Assembly: GCF_000648235.2 (NCBI RefSeq)
Contig: NZ_AP017977.1
Coordinates: 1,922,001 to 1,986,000, forward strand
Source of the DNA: Neochlamydia sp. S13
GTDB lineage: Bacteria; Chlamydiota; Chlamydiia; Chlamydiales; Parachlamydiaceae
Direction: 5' to 3'
Length of the DNA stretch: 64,000 bases
Shown: positions 44,707 through 54,180 of the stretch, piece by piece
Numbering within the stretch: position 1 is the first letter of the stretch
Layout: every line of letters starts with the position of its first letter
Program-made: the position numbers and the translations under genes
Notes under the pieces: model-generated
What the model saw: the letters and a program-made list of their open reading frames with translations, nothing else
The model's database searches: none
What the model was told of the DNA's origin: nothing

Positions 44707-44920
44707 TAAATAGGATCTCCCTGTGAAATTCGTAATAAAGTTATTGTTTCCGTCTGAGTTCTTCCTTATAATTTCAAAAAATAAGGGTAAACTTTTATAT
44801 TCTTAGTTATTTTATAGGCTTAAAAAATAATGCATCTTTAATTTAAAAATCCCTTATTAGAAAAATAGCTACCTCAAATTAAAGTGTTTTTGAGGGCCGA
44901 AAATCAGCTAGCACCAAGTT

Positions 44921-47900
44921 TTAATTACCCATCTTAGTATGCTCAGTTGCATGTTCTAGGTTGTCTTGTTCTTGGCAAATCTGCCCTAGATGATCATTTA
45001 TCTGTGCCACGATAGGATGGTTTTCGCCATAATGCTTAAGGCCAATAGCAAGCGCTTTTTTGATATACTCGGCCGCCTGTGCTAAGCTACCTTGTTGGTA
45101 GATTATTGTTCCTAAATTATTATAATAAATTGCTAACTGAAGAGGATTTTCATTAGGAAGTTTACGGATAATATTAATCGCTTTCATGGTATACTTAGCC
45201 GCCTGCCCTAAATTGCCTTGTTCTTTATAAATTTGCCCCAGTTGGTTGTAGTCTGCTGCCACATCACGATGATGTTCCCCAAAAAGCTTAAGGTTAATAT
45301 TAAGAGCTTTCTTAATGTGCTCAATCGCCTTTCCTAATTGTTTTTCAATTTTGTAGATCATCCCTAAATCACTATAAAAACCTGCCAAAGTGGAATGATT
45401 TTCACCAAAAAGCTTAATATGAATGTTAAGAGCTTTCTCAATATGCTCGGCCGCCTGTTCTAAGTTACCCTGTTCTAGGCAGATCTCTCCTAGGTAATTA
45501 TTTAGTTTTGCCACATTAGGATGATCTTTACCAAAAATCTTAAGTCCAATAATAAGAGCTTTCTTGAGAAGCTTAGCCGCCAGTCCTAATTGTTTTTGAT
45601 CTTTGTAGATCATCCCCAAATTGCTGTAAAAAAGTGCCAAAGAGGGATGATTTTCACCAAAAAGCTTGTGGCTAATGGCTATCGCTCTCTCAGTATACTC
45701 AATCGCCTGTTCTGGTTTGCTCTGAGTATGATATATTTGCCCCAGATTATTATAACGAAGTGCCACGGTATGATTGTTTTCTCCATAAAGCTTAAGGCTA
45801 ATTTCGAGCGCTTTCTTGGTATAATCAGCGGCTTGTTCCAAATTATTTTGATCCCAGTAGATTGCTCCTAAGCTGCTATAACTTGTTGCTATAGTGGAAT
45901 GATTCTCGCCATAAAGCTTAAGGCCAATTTCGAGCGCTTTCTTAGTATACTCAAAAGCCTGCTCTAAATTACCTTGTTCTCGACAAATCTTCCCTAGATT
46001 ATTATTTATTATTGCCACAATAGGATGGTTTTCGCCATAAAGCTTAAGGTTAATAGCAAGCGCTTTATTGATATACTCAAAGGCTTGGTCTAATTTAGCT
46101 TGTTCCCCGTAGATTTCTCCTAAGTTGTTGTAAATTATTGCCACATGAGAATGGTTTTCACCATAAAGCTTAAGGTCGATAGCGAGCGCTTTCTCGGCAT
46201 ACGTAGAAGCCAGCTCTAAATAACCCTGAGTATGGCAAATTTGTCCCAAATTATTGTAGCAACTTGCTACAGTGGAGTGGTTTTCACCAAAAAATTTAAA
46301 GTTAATGTTAAGTGCTTTCTCAGTATATTCAGCAGCCTGCTTTAAATTACCTTGTTCCTGGTAGATTTGTCCTAGGCTATTGTAAATTGTTGCCACATTG
46401 AAATGATTCTCACCATAAATTTTAAGATTGATAGAGAGAGCTTTCTGGGCATACTCAAGCGCTCTAACTAAATTCCCTTGAGCTCGGTAGATTTGCCCCA
46501 AGTTATTGTAAATTGCTGCGACACTTGAATGATTCTCGCCAAATATCTTAAGGTCGATGGTTAGTGCTTTCTCGACATACTCAAGCGCTTTTTCTAAACT
46601 CCCCTGTGCTAGGTAGATTTCTCCTAAGTTGTTGTAATCCATTGCTACATTAGAATGATTTTCACCAAAAAGATTAAAGTTAATGTTGAGAGCTTTCTTG
46701 ATATATTCAGAGGCTTGGTCTAGGTTTCGCTGGTTACGATAAATTTGTCCTAAATTGTTATAAATTGTTGCCACCGTAGGATGGCTTTCACTGTACAGTC
46801 TAAGACTAATCTCAAGAGACTTCTTAACATGCTTAAGAGCTTCTTCTAAATTTCCTTGATATTGGCAAATTTCTCCCAAAGTATTGTAATCTCTTGCCAC
46901 GTTAGAATGATTATCACCATATAGCTTAATGTTAGTCTCGAGCGCTTGATTTATATATTTAGCTGCCATTTTTAAGTTTCCTTGTTCTTGGCAAATTTGC
47001 GCTAAATTATTGTAAAGGGTTGCCACTACGGGGTTATTTTCGCCAAAAAGCTTAACATCAATCTTAAGAGCTTTCTTAACACACTTAGTCGCCTTTTCTA
47101 AATCTCCTTGCTCCTTATAGATCGCTCCTAAATTATTATAGTCTCTTGCCACCGCAGGATGATATTTCCTAACAGCCAAGTTTTTTTTAATGAAGAGACT
47201 AGTATCAATCTTTAGGGCTTTCTTGAAATACTTAAGAGCCTTATTTAAATTTTCATGGGAGTGGTAGATCTGTCCTAGGTCGTTGTAATCTCTTGCTACA
47301 GCTGGATGATTTTCACTAAAGATGTTAACATTAATTTCTATCGCTTTCTTAACACACTTGACAGCTTTTTCTAAATTTCCTTGTTCTTTGTAAAGCATGC
47401 CTAATTTATTATAACTTATTGCCACTAAAGGAAAATTTCTACCATAGAAATCAAGTTCTATTTCAAGCGCTTTATTAATATATTCCAGGGCTTTTCCTAA
47501 ATTTCCTTGGCTTTGATAAATCATGCCTAAATTATTGTAATGCCTTGCCATGGCTGGATGATCTTCACCAAAAAGGCTACGATTAATTGAGAACGCTTGG
47601 CTGGTATACTTAACCGCCTTGTTGAGATTTCCTTGAGCATTATACAAGAGACCAAGAACCTCTAAGACTTGAGGATTTTTTGGATTTGCTTTTTTCGCTA
47701 AGCTGTAATACTTTTTTGCCTCGCCTTGTTGAAAAAGCCTTAGGGCTATATTACCTTGAGTTTGTAAAGATTTATCTTCTAAGTTTGATGATTTAAGCTT
47801 GTCTTCATTGCCTTCTAAAAACTCTTGAATGGCTTGATGAAAGGGAATAAAGATATTATAAATTTTTTTTATCTTTTCTAAGGTTTCTTGATCTAAAGCA

Positions 47901-49438
47901 AACTGCCTTTTTATGAGTTCTGGATGACCCAAAATAAAAGGCTGGATAAGAGGATTCCTCATCTCCATCTGTGCTTGATAATAAGAATAAGTTTTAAGAC
48001 GCATAAATAGCGTGATACTTATCCATTCCTTTAGCTTTTCAGCACCGCTATCCGTTATAATTCCTTGCTGGTTTAACTGATCTATTCTAGCAAAAGTATC
48101 CGAAGGTTTTATTGTTTTGATTAGAGCTAGTCGGTCTAAAGCTAAGTGAGGAAAATGGTAGAAATCATGGGTGACTTTAAAAAGCATGCCTTGCTTTTCA
48201 TATTCACCTACTTCTGGATCAGAATTCACCATATCAGTTTGAATTAAATGATGCTTGGCTAAATGCTGGCGAAGATCGAGACCCTCTTGATAAGATGTAT
48301 TAAGCTTTTCTTGGACTTCTTGGCCATATTGCCTGGTTAACTCAATGTTGCCTAGTAGATGAGTGAACGTCAATAGTTCCATCGGAAGATGAGGCTCTTT
48401 TTCGTGCCACCAATGATCTTTTTCATCTTTAGCAATATATTGGGCCATTTTTTCAGGAGTTTGAATAAGTTCAAACGTCTTGCCATTTCCAAAAGGTGTT
48501 TTACAGCCTTTTCCTTCTACTCCTGTCCCATCAAAGGCAAAGCCACGTGGTGTCATGCCGTCGAAAAAATTGATAGCTTTTAAGCAAGGGATATTTAGAG
48601 CAGGAAGGATAGTTTCGCCTAAGTTGATAACCTGCAAGTGAAGTAGACTTGTCAGATTCTTAAAATACTTCTTATTTATAAGATTGTCTTCTTCTATAAG
48701 AATACCAAATTCTAGGTCTGAATAAGGAGTCATCTCTTCTCTAGCTAAGGAACCAAAGCCTATCATAGAATATTCACATGGAGCAGGCCCTAGTACATCT
48801 ATCGCCTGATTTACTAGAAAGCTAAAAAAGCTTTTTATACGCTGCGCGACTTCTTGATAAAGCTCTCTTACTTGTTCAGGAGAAGGAGTTTCAGGCAATG
48901 CTTGAATCTTCACCTCTACTTCTTCTCTAAATTTTTTCAGTACTTTGCGATTACCTTCAAATTGCTTTTTTATTACTTCATTGCTTAAAGGCTTTCCTTC
49001 ACCAAGTTTAGTAAGTAAGCGCTGAGTGTTAAAAAGCTTTTCTTTAAGGCTTTCTAGTTGAGTCTGGGAGGATAGGCGTAAAGCATAATTGTAGAGCCCT
49101 GCAGCTTGAAGCAGCGTTTCTGACGTTGCTTTTCCTAAATAAACGTCAGCTAATTTTTCTATATAAAAGCTTTCTTGGATAAAATCTTTTTTGTGAACAG
49201 CAAGTTTTAAAGCTAGTTTATATGCTTCTTCTGTTAAAGTACTGTTTTCAATAAGCTGCTTCCATTCTTTACATACCTGTTTAGTGCGAGACAAATCTGG
49301 TAATTCCAATCTCTCGAATATTTTTAAGGCAATTTCTGCGAATGCTGATGTACCTCTTATGGAATGAATAGAATTACTCTCTAAATTTTCAAACACAGAG
49401 GATATAGTAGGGTGAATACGAAGGGGTTCTAAAATCAT
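44921..49438 (-). CDS. F-box/nucleotidyltransferase/TPR giant protein
   Basis: The protein has 1505 residues. Residues 33-65 (FAEIALKIFERLELPDLSRT then KQVCKEW) fit a eukaryotic-type F-box. Residues about 215-250 carry a pol-beta-type nucleotidyltransferase signature, GFGSLAREEMTPYSDLEFGI, with acidic residues D-x-E. Residues 300-560 continue a DUF294/GlnD-like region. Residues about 610-1500 are roughly 22 tetratricopeptide repeats of 42 residues, kinesin-light-chain type, consensus VAxxYNNLGQIYxxQGNLxxA then EYxxKAL. One repeat carries a 6-residue insertion (FIKKNLAVRKYHP). There is no signal peptide. The F-box suggests host ubiquitin-ligase recruitment, the TPR array ligand binding, and the NTase possible nucleotidylylation; all functional roles are inferred. 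Confidence 0.87.
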   Translation of the reverse strand: MILEPLRIHPTISSVFENLESNSIHSIRGTSAFAEIALKIFERLELPDLSRTKQVCKEWKQLIENSTLTEEAYKLALKLAVHKKDFIQESFYIEKLADVYLGKATSETLLQAAGLYNYALRLSSQTQLESLKEKLFNTQRLLTKLGEGKPLSNEVIKKQFEGNRKVLKKFREEVEVKIQALPETPSPEQVRELYQEVAQRIKSFFSFLVNQAIDVLGPAPCEYSMIGFGSLAREEMTPYSDLEFGILIEEDNLINKKYFKNLTSLLHLQVINLGETILPALNIPCLKAINFFDGMTPRGFAFDGTGVEGKGCKTPFGNGKTFELIQTPEKMAQYIAKDEKDHWWHEKEPHLPMELLTFTHLLGNIELTRQYGQEVQEKLNTSYQEGLDLRQHLAKHHLIQTDMVNSDPEVGEYEKQGMLFKVTHDFYHFPHLALDRLALIKTIKPSDTFARIDQLNQQGIITDSGAEKLKEWISITLFMRLKTYSYYQAQMEMRNPLIQPFILGHPELIKRQFALDQETLEKIKKIYNIFIPFHQAIQEFLEGNEDKLKSSNLEDKSLQTQGNIALRLFQQGEAKKYYSLAKKANPKNPQVLEVLGLLYNAQGNLNKAVKYTSQAFSINRSLFGEDHPAMARHYNNLGMIYQSQGNLGKALEYINKALEIELDFYGRNFPLVAISYNKLGMLYKEQGNLEKAVKCVKKAIEINVNIFSENHPAVARDYNDLGQIYHSHENLNKALKYFKKALKIDTSLFIKKNLAVRKYHPAVARDYNNLGAIYKEQGDLEKATKCVKKALKIDVKLFGENNPVVATLYNNLAQICQEQGNLKMAAKYINQALETNIKLYGDNHSNVARDYNTLGEICQYQGNLEEALKHVKKSLEISLRLYSESHPTVATIYNNLGQIYRNQRNLDQASEYIKKALNINFNLFGENHSNVAMDYNNLGEIYLAQGSLEKALEYVEKALTIDLKIFGENHSSVAAIYNNLGQIYRAQGNLVRALEYAQKALSINLKIYGENHFNVATIYNSLGQIYQEQGNLKQAAEYTEKALNINFKFFGENHSTVASCYNNLGQICHTQGYLELASTYAEKALAIDLKLYGENHSHVAIIYNNLGEIYGEQAKLDQAFEYINKALAINLKLYGENHPIVAIINNNLGKICREQGNLEQAFEYTKKALEIGLKLYGENHSTIATSYSSLGAIYWDQNNLEQAADYTKKALEISLKLYGENNHTVALRYNNLGQIYHTQSKPEQAIEYTERAIAISHKLFGENHPSLALFYSNLGMIYKDQKQLGLAAKLLKKALIIGLKIFGKDHPNVAKLNNYLGEICLEQGNLEQAAEHIEKALNIHIKLFGENHSTLAGFYSDLGMIYKIEKQLGKAIEHIKKALNINLKLFGEHHRDVAADYNQLGQIYKEQGNLGQAAKYTMKAINIIRKLPNENPLQLAIYYNNLGTIIYQQGSLAQAAEYIKKALAIGLKHYGENHPIVAQINDHLGQICQEQDNLEHATEHTKMGN

Positions 49439-49940
49439 AATCTTATTCTTCCTCTATCTAGTTTTAACTACGCTTAAATTTCAACGAACATAAAATATTG
49501 CTTGAAAAATTTTTACGGCTTTGTCCTCTCCACCCATACTTGGATATAGGGCCATGGAAAAAACATAATATTTTTTTTCCTCAAATAAATCTATCGCAAA
49601 AAAATAAATTTTTTATAAGAGCGACGGAAAGAGCTAAAGTTTAGTGCTTGGCAAATTTTCAGATAACTTAAGAAACTAAATGCTTTTTTGAAGAATTGAA
49701 TGAAGGAGGCTTAGATAACCTCTTTAAATTCTTCCTTAGATTATTGGTTAGAGGCAAGAATAATTAAAAATGAAGATATCCAATCATAAAATTGAACGTT
49801 TATAGAGGTAAAAGATAAACTTTAGCGGTATGACCCCTCAGCAGCTAGATAAGAAATAGAACAAATTTATTCTTTTGAAACCATAAGACTAAAGGTTAAA
49901 CTGCTACTCCAACAGCTGCTTTTATTTCCTTATATCAAAC
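49439..49940. other. Intergenic region, nothing recognised
   Basis: 500 bp of A+T-rich sequence upstream of the F-box/TPR gene. No frame resembles a known protein, and no convincing promoter was found. The AGGAAG ten bases before the TPR gene ATG is the only clear signal nearby. Confidence 0.5.
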
Positions 49941-50624
49941 CTACTTTTCCTCTTTTGAAGCAGGGCTGGCCTTCAATAATATTCCTATCATTTTTACTTC
50001 CTGACTTGAATTGTAAGCAAGATACATATGGATTATAGGTTTAAGGCTTAAATGGGAGAGAAATGACCACCAGATCTTCCACTCATGCAGCTGTTTAGCG
50101 CTGTAGTAATTGACTTGCCGTTTTTTAAAGGTTTTATCCACTTTTACCACCTCACCAGCTTGTAGATGGATATGCCTTAAAGAAGACTCTTCAAAAAAAG
50201 CATCCTTATTGGGAATCAGAAACTCTAATGTATATTCTCCGGGAGTAACGTCTTCTAAGACCACTATCCTCGATCTATTCTTACGATCTTCTACAAAAGC
50301 ATTGCCTTTAGGATACATTTTTTGAGAATGGTTGCCATCTTTTAACCAAAATCGAATGCGATCCAGTCTATCCCCTTCCAGATCTGTTTTATAATCAACA
50401 ATTAATGTTCCTTTTTTAACTGCTATCGGCTCTGTCCCATGCAAATTAAATAAGCTTGCCCACCCCAGATAAAAGCATAAGATGGATAATCTTGCTCTAC
50501 TTAACTTCTTTCGGTAAATTTTTTTTATAATAAAGAATTTATCTATTTTAAAATTCATGCTCTTATTGCTTTGATGAAAGTTTTTTAAAGCTTTACGCCA
50601 CCCTAAAAAGAAAGAATTTCTCAC
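49941..50624 (-). CDS. Hypothetical protein with N-terminal membrane/signal segment
   Basis: The 227-residue protein has a long basic N-terminus followed by a hydrophobic stretch (LSILCFYLGWASLFNLHG, about 45-63) that could be a signal peptide or anchor. Residues 66-170 form a beta-rich domain: KGTLIVDYKTDLEGDRLDRI, VVLEDVTPGEYTLEFLIP and VVKVDKTFKKRQV. This resembles a small carboxypeptidase-like or PEGA-like fold found in exported proteins. The first start is GTG; an internal ATG at 50558 would give a more ordinary signal peptide, and no ribosome binding site clearly decides. Function unknown. Confidence 0.6.
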   Translation of the reverse strand: MRNSFFLGWRKALKNFHQSNKSMNFKIDKFFIIKKIYRKKLSRARLSILCFYLGWASLFNLHGTEPIAVKKGTLIVDYKTDLEGDRLDRIRFWLKDGNHSQKMYPKGNAFVEDRKNRSRIVVLEDVTPGEYTLEFLIPNKDAFFEESSLRHIHLQAGEVVKVDKTFKKRQVNYYSAKQLHEWKIWWSFLSHLSLKPIIHMYLAYNSSQEVKMIGILLKASPASKEEK

Positions 50625-50684
50625 GCCTCTACCCTTATATATTAATTGTGCTTTTATGAGGATATTCGTCAGTTAAAGCAGGTT

Positions 50685-50834
50685 TTATTCTTGATTTTGA
50701 TGGAACAATTCTATTAAATTTTCTTCTTTTCCTAAACTTTCATGAATATTTTTAAAAGCTTTTTTAATAAGAAAATTTACATCGATGCAGTACTCATGTG
50801 ACCTATAAGGTGAATTTAAAGATATAGACGCCAT
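50685..50834 (-). other. Short orphan reading frame, probable gene remnant
   Basis: 49 codons starting MASISLNSPYRSHEY and ending LIELFHQNQE. The same frame is open 50 bp further upstream to a TGA. The composition is protein-like, but there is no family match and no good ribosome binding site. It is probably the C-terminal remnant of a lost gene; it could be a small gene. Confidence 0.3.
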
Positions 50835-50939
50835 TAAATCTCTAAAAACCCCTTGCAATTGAAAACCTTGGGTTCCTTTCTTTTTTCAATGGCTCTTATT
50901 TTCGTAAAAGGCGAATTAAAAAAAAGAAAATACAGTAAA

Positions 50940-52154
50940 CTATTTATTAACGCCTTCTTGCACAACATCATCCACTATCATGCCAGCTGGTGTGAAAGCT
51001 TGCATGCGACGATGGCTGCCGTCTATTGTCACCAGAATAAAAAACTGGGTAGCAGATGATTTAGCAATATACCAGGCTTGCCGTGGTGTTTTGGGGGTTC
51101 TTATATTGGCTACCGACCAAGCACCATCTCCTACATATAGAACGCCTTGCTTTTGACGTCGTCCTTTGCAGATAGGATAGGTACGCTTATAGGCATGATC
51201 ATTATTTTCAAAAGCTACATGAAGCCCATACTGCTCGAATAGAGGGACCCACTGCCGGCGAACTGCTCGGCTAGTTTTATTATAGTAGGAGCGATAAGAG
51301 GGGTAGGCAGGAATATGGTAAACTGCAAATTTATGGGGAACCTGACGGCGCTGCCTTAGAACTTGCTTAAGCCATAGAGTTTGAGCTCCACGCACAGGAT
51401 AAGCATGGCCAGAATCAAGGATGATCAAGCTCATGTAAGGGCTGAAATCCAAAACTTTGTAGCTCTTAAGATCGAGAGTAGGAAAAAGAGCAAAAAAGAA
51501 TTCTGCCTCCTGGGGTGTCTTGCCGTTGCCTCCTCGTACTTCATGGTTACCAATGCAGGGAACAATAGGAATGAGATAGCCTTCAGAAGTTACCATGGTT
51601 TGTTTCCAAATGCGTAACCAATCTATCCATTTTTGCGGATCTTCAGGAATCGATCGATCACCAACAGCACTATAGGCTATATCTCCTCCAATAACTACAA
51701 ACAGTGGATTAGTAGCGGCTGCTGCTCGATTGGTTTTCTCCATCATCTCCATAGAGCCATTATACATATCCCCCCCTACTACAAAACGAATGGGAAGATT
51801 GGAATCTGCAGGCATCGTACGAAACTTGTAAATGTGTTTATCTGCACCTAGGCGAAAACGGTACCCACTAGATGGCATTAGGCCTACTAGCTCTACACGA
51901 TGGATCACATAAGGCAACTGGGAGGGCATAGGTCTATGCTGGCTCTCCTTCCTATGCCACACCTCTTCTCCTTCCCTCTGGTATTCAATGAGATCCTGGG
52001 GCTGCGCTTGAGGAGTTATCCAGCAAACATGCATGGTCGATTGAGGATGATGTTGCCAAGTTAAATAAATACTCAAAATCTCCTCATCTGCCCACGTTGA
52101 ACACGGAAACAGAAAAATAAAGCAGCAGCTCAAGACAAATAGGGACGTTTGCAT
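50940..52154 (-). CDS. Secreted metallophosphoesterase (purple acid phosphatase-like)
   Basis: The 404-residue protein has a signal peptide at 1-22 (LFVLSCCFIFLFPCSTWA). A fibronectin-like N-terminal domain follows (about 27-115). The calcineurin-type phosphoesterase core has VGGDMY, VVIGGDIAYS, IVPCIGNHE, FAVYHIPAYPS and FENNDHAYKR, in the order of purple acid phosphatases. Such enzymes hydrolyse phosphate esters in the periplasm. It starts 4 bp after the htpG stop, so it is probably co-transcribed with htpG. The substrate is unknown. Confidence 0.88.
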   Translation of the reverse strand: MQTSLFVLSCCFIFLFPCSTWADEEILSIYLTWQHHPQSTMHVCWITPQAQPQDLIEYQREGEEVWHRKESQHRPMPSQLPYVIHRVELVGLMPSSGYRFRLGADKHIYKFRTMPADSNLPIRFVVGGDMYNGSMEMMEKTNRAAAATNPLFVVIGGDIAYSAVGDRSIPEDPQKWIDWLRIWKQTMVTSEGYLIPIVPCIGNHEVRGGNGKTPQEAEFFFALFPTLDLKSYKVLDFSPYMSLIILDSGHAYPVRGAQTLWLKQVLRQRRQVPHKFAVYHIPAYPSYRSYYNKTSRAVRRQWVPLFEQYGLHVAFENNDHAYKRTYPICKGRRQKQGVLYVGDGAWSVANIRTPKTPRQAWYIAKSSATQFFILVTIDGSHRRMQAFTPAGMIVDDVVQEGVNK

Positions 52155-52158
52155 ATAA

Positions 52159-54015
52159 CTATTCCTGGCTCACTTCCTGAGTCACTTCCTGCGCTAATTT
52201 TTCTAGAATATGTACTGTCCTAGCAATAAAGTCTTCTAGTAAAGAAGGATCCATCTCACGCTGAGACAAAAGCGCCAGCTCATAAGCTTCTTTAACTAAT
52301 GCAGAAGCAAGCTCAGAATTTTTAGGTTCTAGTTTGTAGATGGCATTTATTAAAACATTGTTAGTGTTTACTACGAAAGTTTTCTTACCTAAATGCGCAA
52401 ACTGAGAGGCTCCTTCTTTAGGATTCATAGCTACCATATAATCACGCATACGGCGTTGATTTTCATCCTGCAGAATAAAACCTGGTAATGCATTGCTAGC
52501 TAAGCTTTTAGCTTCTACTTCGATTTTATCATCCTTCAATTTGGCACGAATAAAATCGGCAAGCTTGGCGGCCTCAGTTTTTCCACTAGCATCTAGAATG
52601 GTTTTTTCACGCTCTTTATCAACAATATGCTCAGCCAAAGCGGCATCTACCCGCTGAAAAACAACTGGAGTTAGCTGCCTTTCTAAATGTTGCATTACAT
52701 ATACATCCACAGGATGATTGGCGCATAGAATTCCTATTCCCTGATTTTTATACAAGGCCTGTAGGGAGCTCATATGCTGTTCATCTTTTGTATAATAGAT
52801 CTTTTCCGCTGTTTTTTCGCGGTAGAGATCTAAGTATTCTTGGGCGGTAATCCACTCCCCTTCAACAGTTTTCCAGATAAGAAAATCTTTCACCCGCTCA
52901 TATAGCTTATCGTCTTCCAATATACCTAGCTTGACTACAATAGAGATATCTTCCCAGCTTGCTACAAAACGCTCTCTTTCATTGCGATAAAGCGTAGCAA
53001 GGCTATCAAATACTTTTTTAGCAATATGTCCTGAGAGCTGGCGAACTGTACGATCAACCTGCAAATAGCTACGGGAAACGTTTAAAGGAATGTCAGGACT
53101 ATCAATGATTCCTCGCAAGGCCATCAGATAGTTAGGAATTACATCTTTGCAATTGTCTGATACAAAAACCCGGCTGCAGTATAATTTGACCGTATTTTTT
53201 TCATTATCGTAATCTCTGCGCACCTTAGGAAAGTAAAGAATTCCTTTAAGGTGAAAGGGATAATCGGCATTAAGATGCACCCAAAAAAGAGGATCCTCTT
53301 CCATAGGATAGAGATGATGATAAAAATCTAGGTAATCTTTCTGCGTGCAATCAGCAGGATTTTTGATCCATAAAGGTTCTTGGGTATTAATATGGGTGGT
53401 GCCTAGATAGACAGGATAAGGTAAAAATGAACAGTAATGAAGCATTACCTGCTTAAGGCGATATTCGTCCAAATACTCTTCATTATCTTTATCTACGAAA
53501 AGCGTAATCTCTGTGCCTCGGGTGGGGCGGCTGCCTTTTTCTATCGTATACTCAGAAGAGCCATCACAGGACCAAAAAACGGGCTCTGCGCCTTCTTTAT
53601 AGGAGAGAGTATTAATCTCTACTTTACTTGCTACCATATAAGCTGAGTAAAATCCTAATCCAAAATGACCGATAAATTGATCTTTTTCTTCATTGGTTTT
53701 ATATTTATGGACAAATTCTTCTGCTCCCGAAAAAGCAATCTGCGCGATATACTTTTGCACCTCTTCGGCATCCATTCCAATGCCATTATCCGTAAATTTT
53801 ATAGTTTTATTATCCTTATCAATTTGAATTTCTACCTTAAAGTCTTCATCGTTAGCTTGTATCTGTTCTTGGTCACGTAAAACTTTAACTTTTCGAATAG
53901 CATCGCAAGCGTTGGAAACAAGCTCGCGAACAAAAATATCTTTATCAGAGTAGAGCCATTTTTTAATGATAGGTAAAATATTTTCGCTATGAATTTCAAG
54001 ATTCTTTTTGATCAT
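52159..54015 (-). CDS. htpG: Molecular chaperone HtpG (Hsp90)
   Basis: This ATP-dependent cytosolic chaperone has 618 residues, close to the usual 620-630. The N-terminal GHKL ATPase has RELVSNACDAIRK, FTDNGIGMDAEEV, IGHFGLGFYSAYMV and the later GTEITLFV. The middle domain has RVFVSDNC, LRGIIDSPDIPLNVSRS and a dimerising C-terminus. AGGGA lies upstream of the ATG at 54015. It is divergent from nqrF. The phosphatase gene follows 4 bp downstream. I saw no CIRCE-type operator upstream. Confidence 0.97.
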   Translation of the reverse strand: MIKKNLEIHSENILPIIKKWLYSDKDIFVRELVSNACDAIRKVKVLRDQEQIQANDEDFKVEIQIDKDNKTIKFTDNGIGMDAEEVQKYIAQIAFSGAEEFVHKYKTNEEKDQFIGHFGLGFYSAYMVASKVEINTLSYKEGAEPVFWSCDGSSEYTIEKGSRPTRGTEITLFVDKDNEEYLDEYRLKQVMLHYCSFLPYPVYLGTTHINTQEPLWIKNPADCTQKDYLDFYHHLYPMEEDPLFWVHLNADYPFHLKGILYFPKVRRDYDNEKNTVKLYCSRVFVSDNCKDVIPNYLMALRGIIDSPDIPLNVSRSYLQVDRTVRQLSGHIAKKVFDSLATLYRNERERFVASWEDISIVVKLGILEDDKLYERVKDFLIWKTVEGEWITAQEYLDLYREKTAEKIYYTKDEQHMSSLQALYKNQGIGILCANHPVDVYVMQHLERQLTPVVFQRVDAALAEHIVDKEREKTILDASGKTEAAKLADFIRAKLKDDKIEVEAKSLASNALPGFILQDENQRRMRDYMVAMNPKEGASQFAHLGKKTFVVNTNNVLINAIYKLEPKNSELASALVKEAYELALLSQREMDPSLLEDFIARTVHILEKLAQEVTQEVSQE

Positions 54016-54180
54016 GTCTAAATCCCTATGAAATTGTATGATTTAAAAAAGAAAAGCATAAAGAATTTCCTTTTTTAGGGGAAGAGTAGTTCTTTATTCT
54101 TCTTGAAGAGTGATGTTTTATCAGTTGCTGTTAAATGAGTATGCAAGCTATACCTAAAAATAGCCAAGCGAGTAAGCCTT

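Noticed and set aside
44930-47680. Regular 126-bp repeats
   Set aside because: They are in-frame TPR units, not a non-coding repeat or CRISPR.
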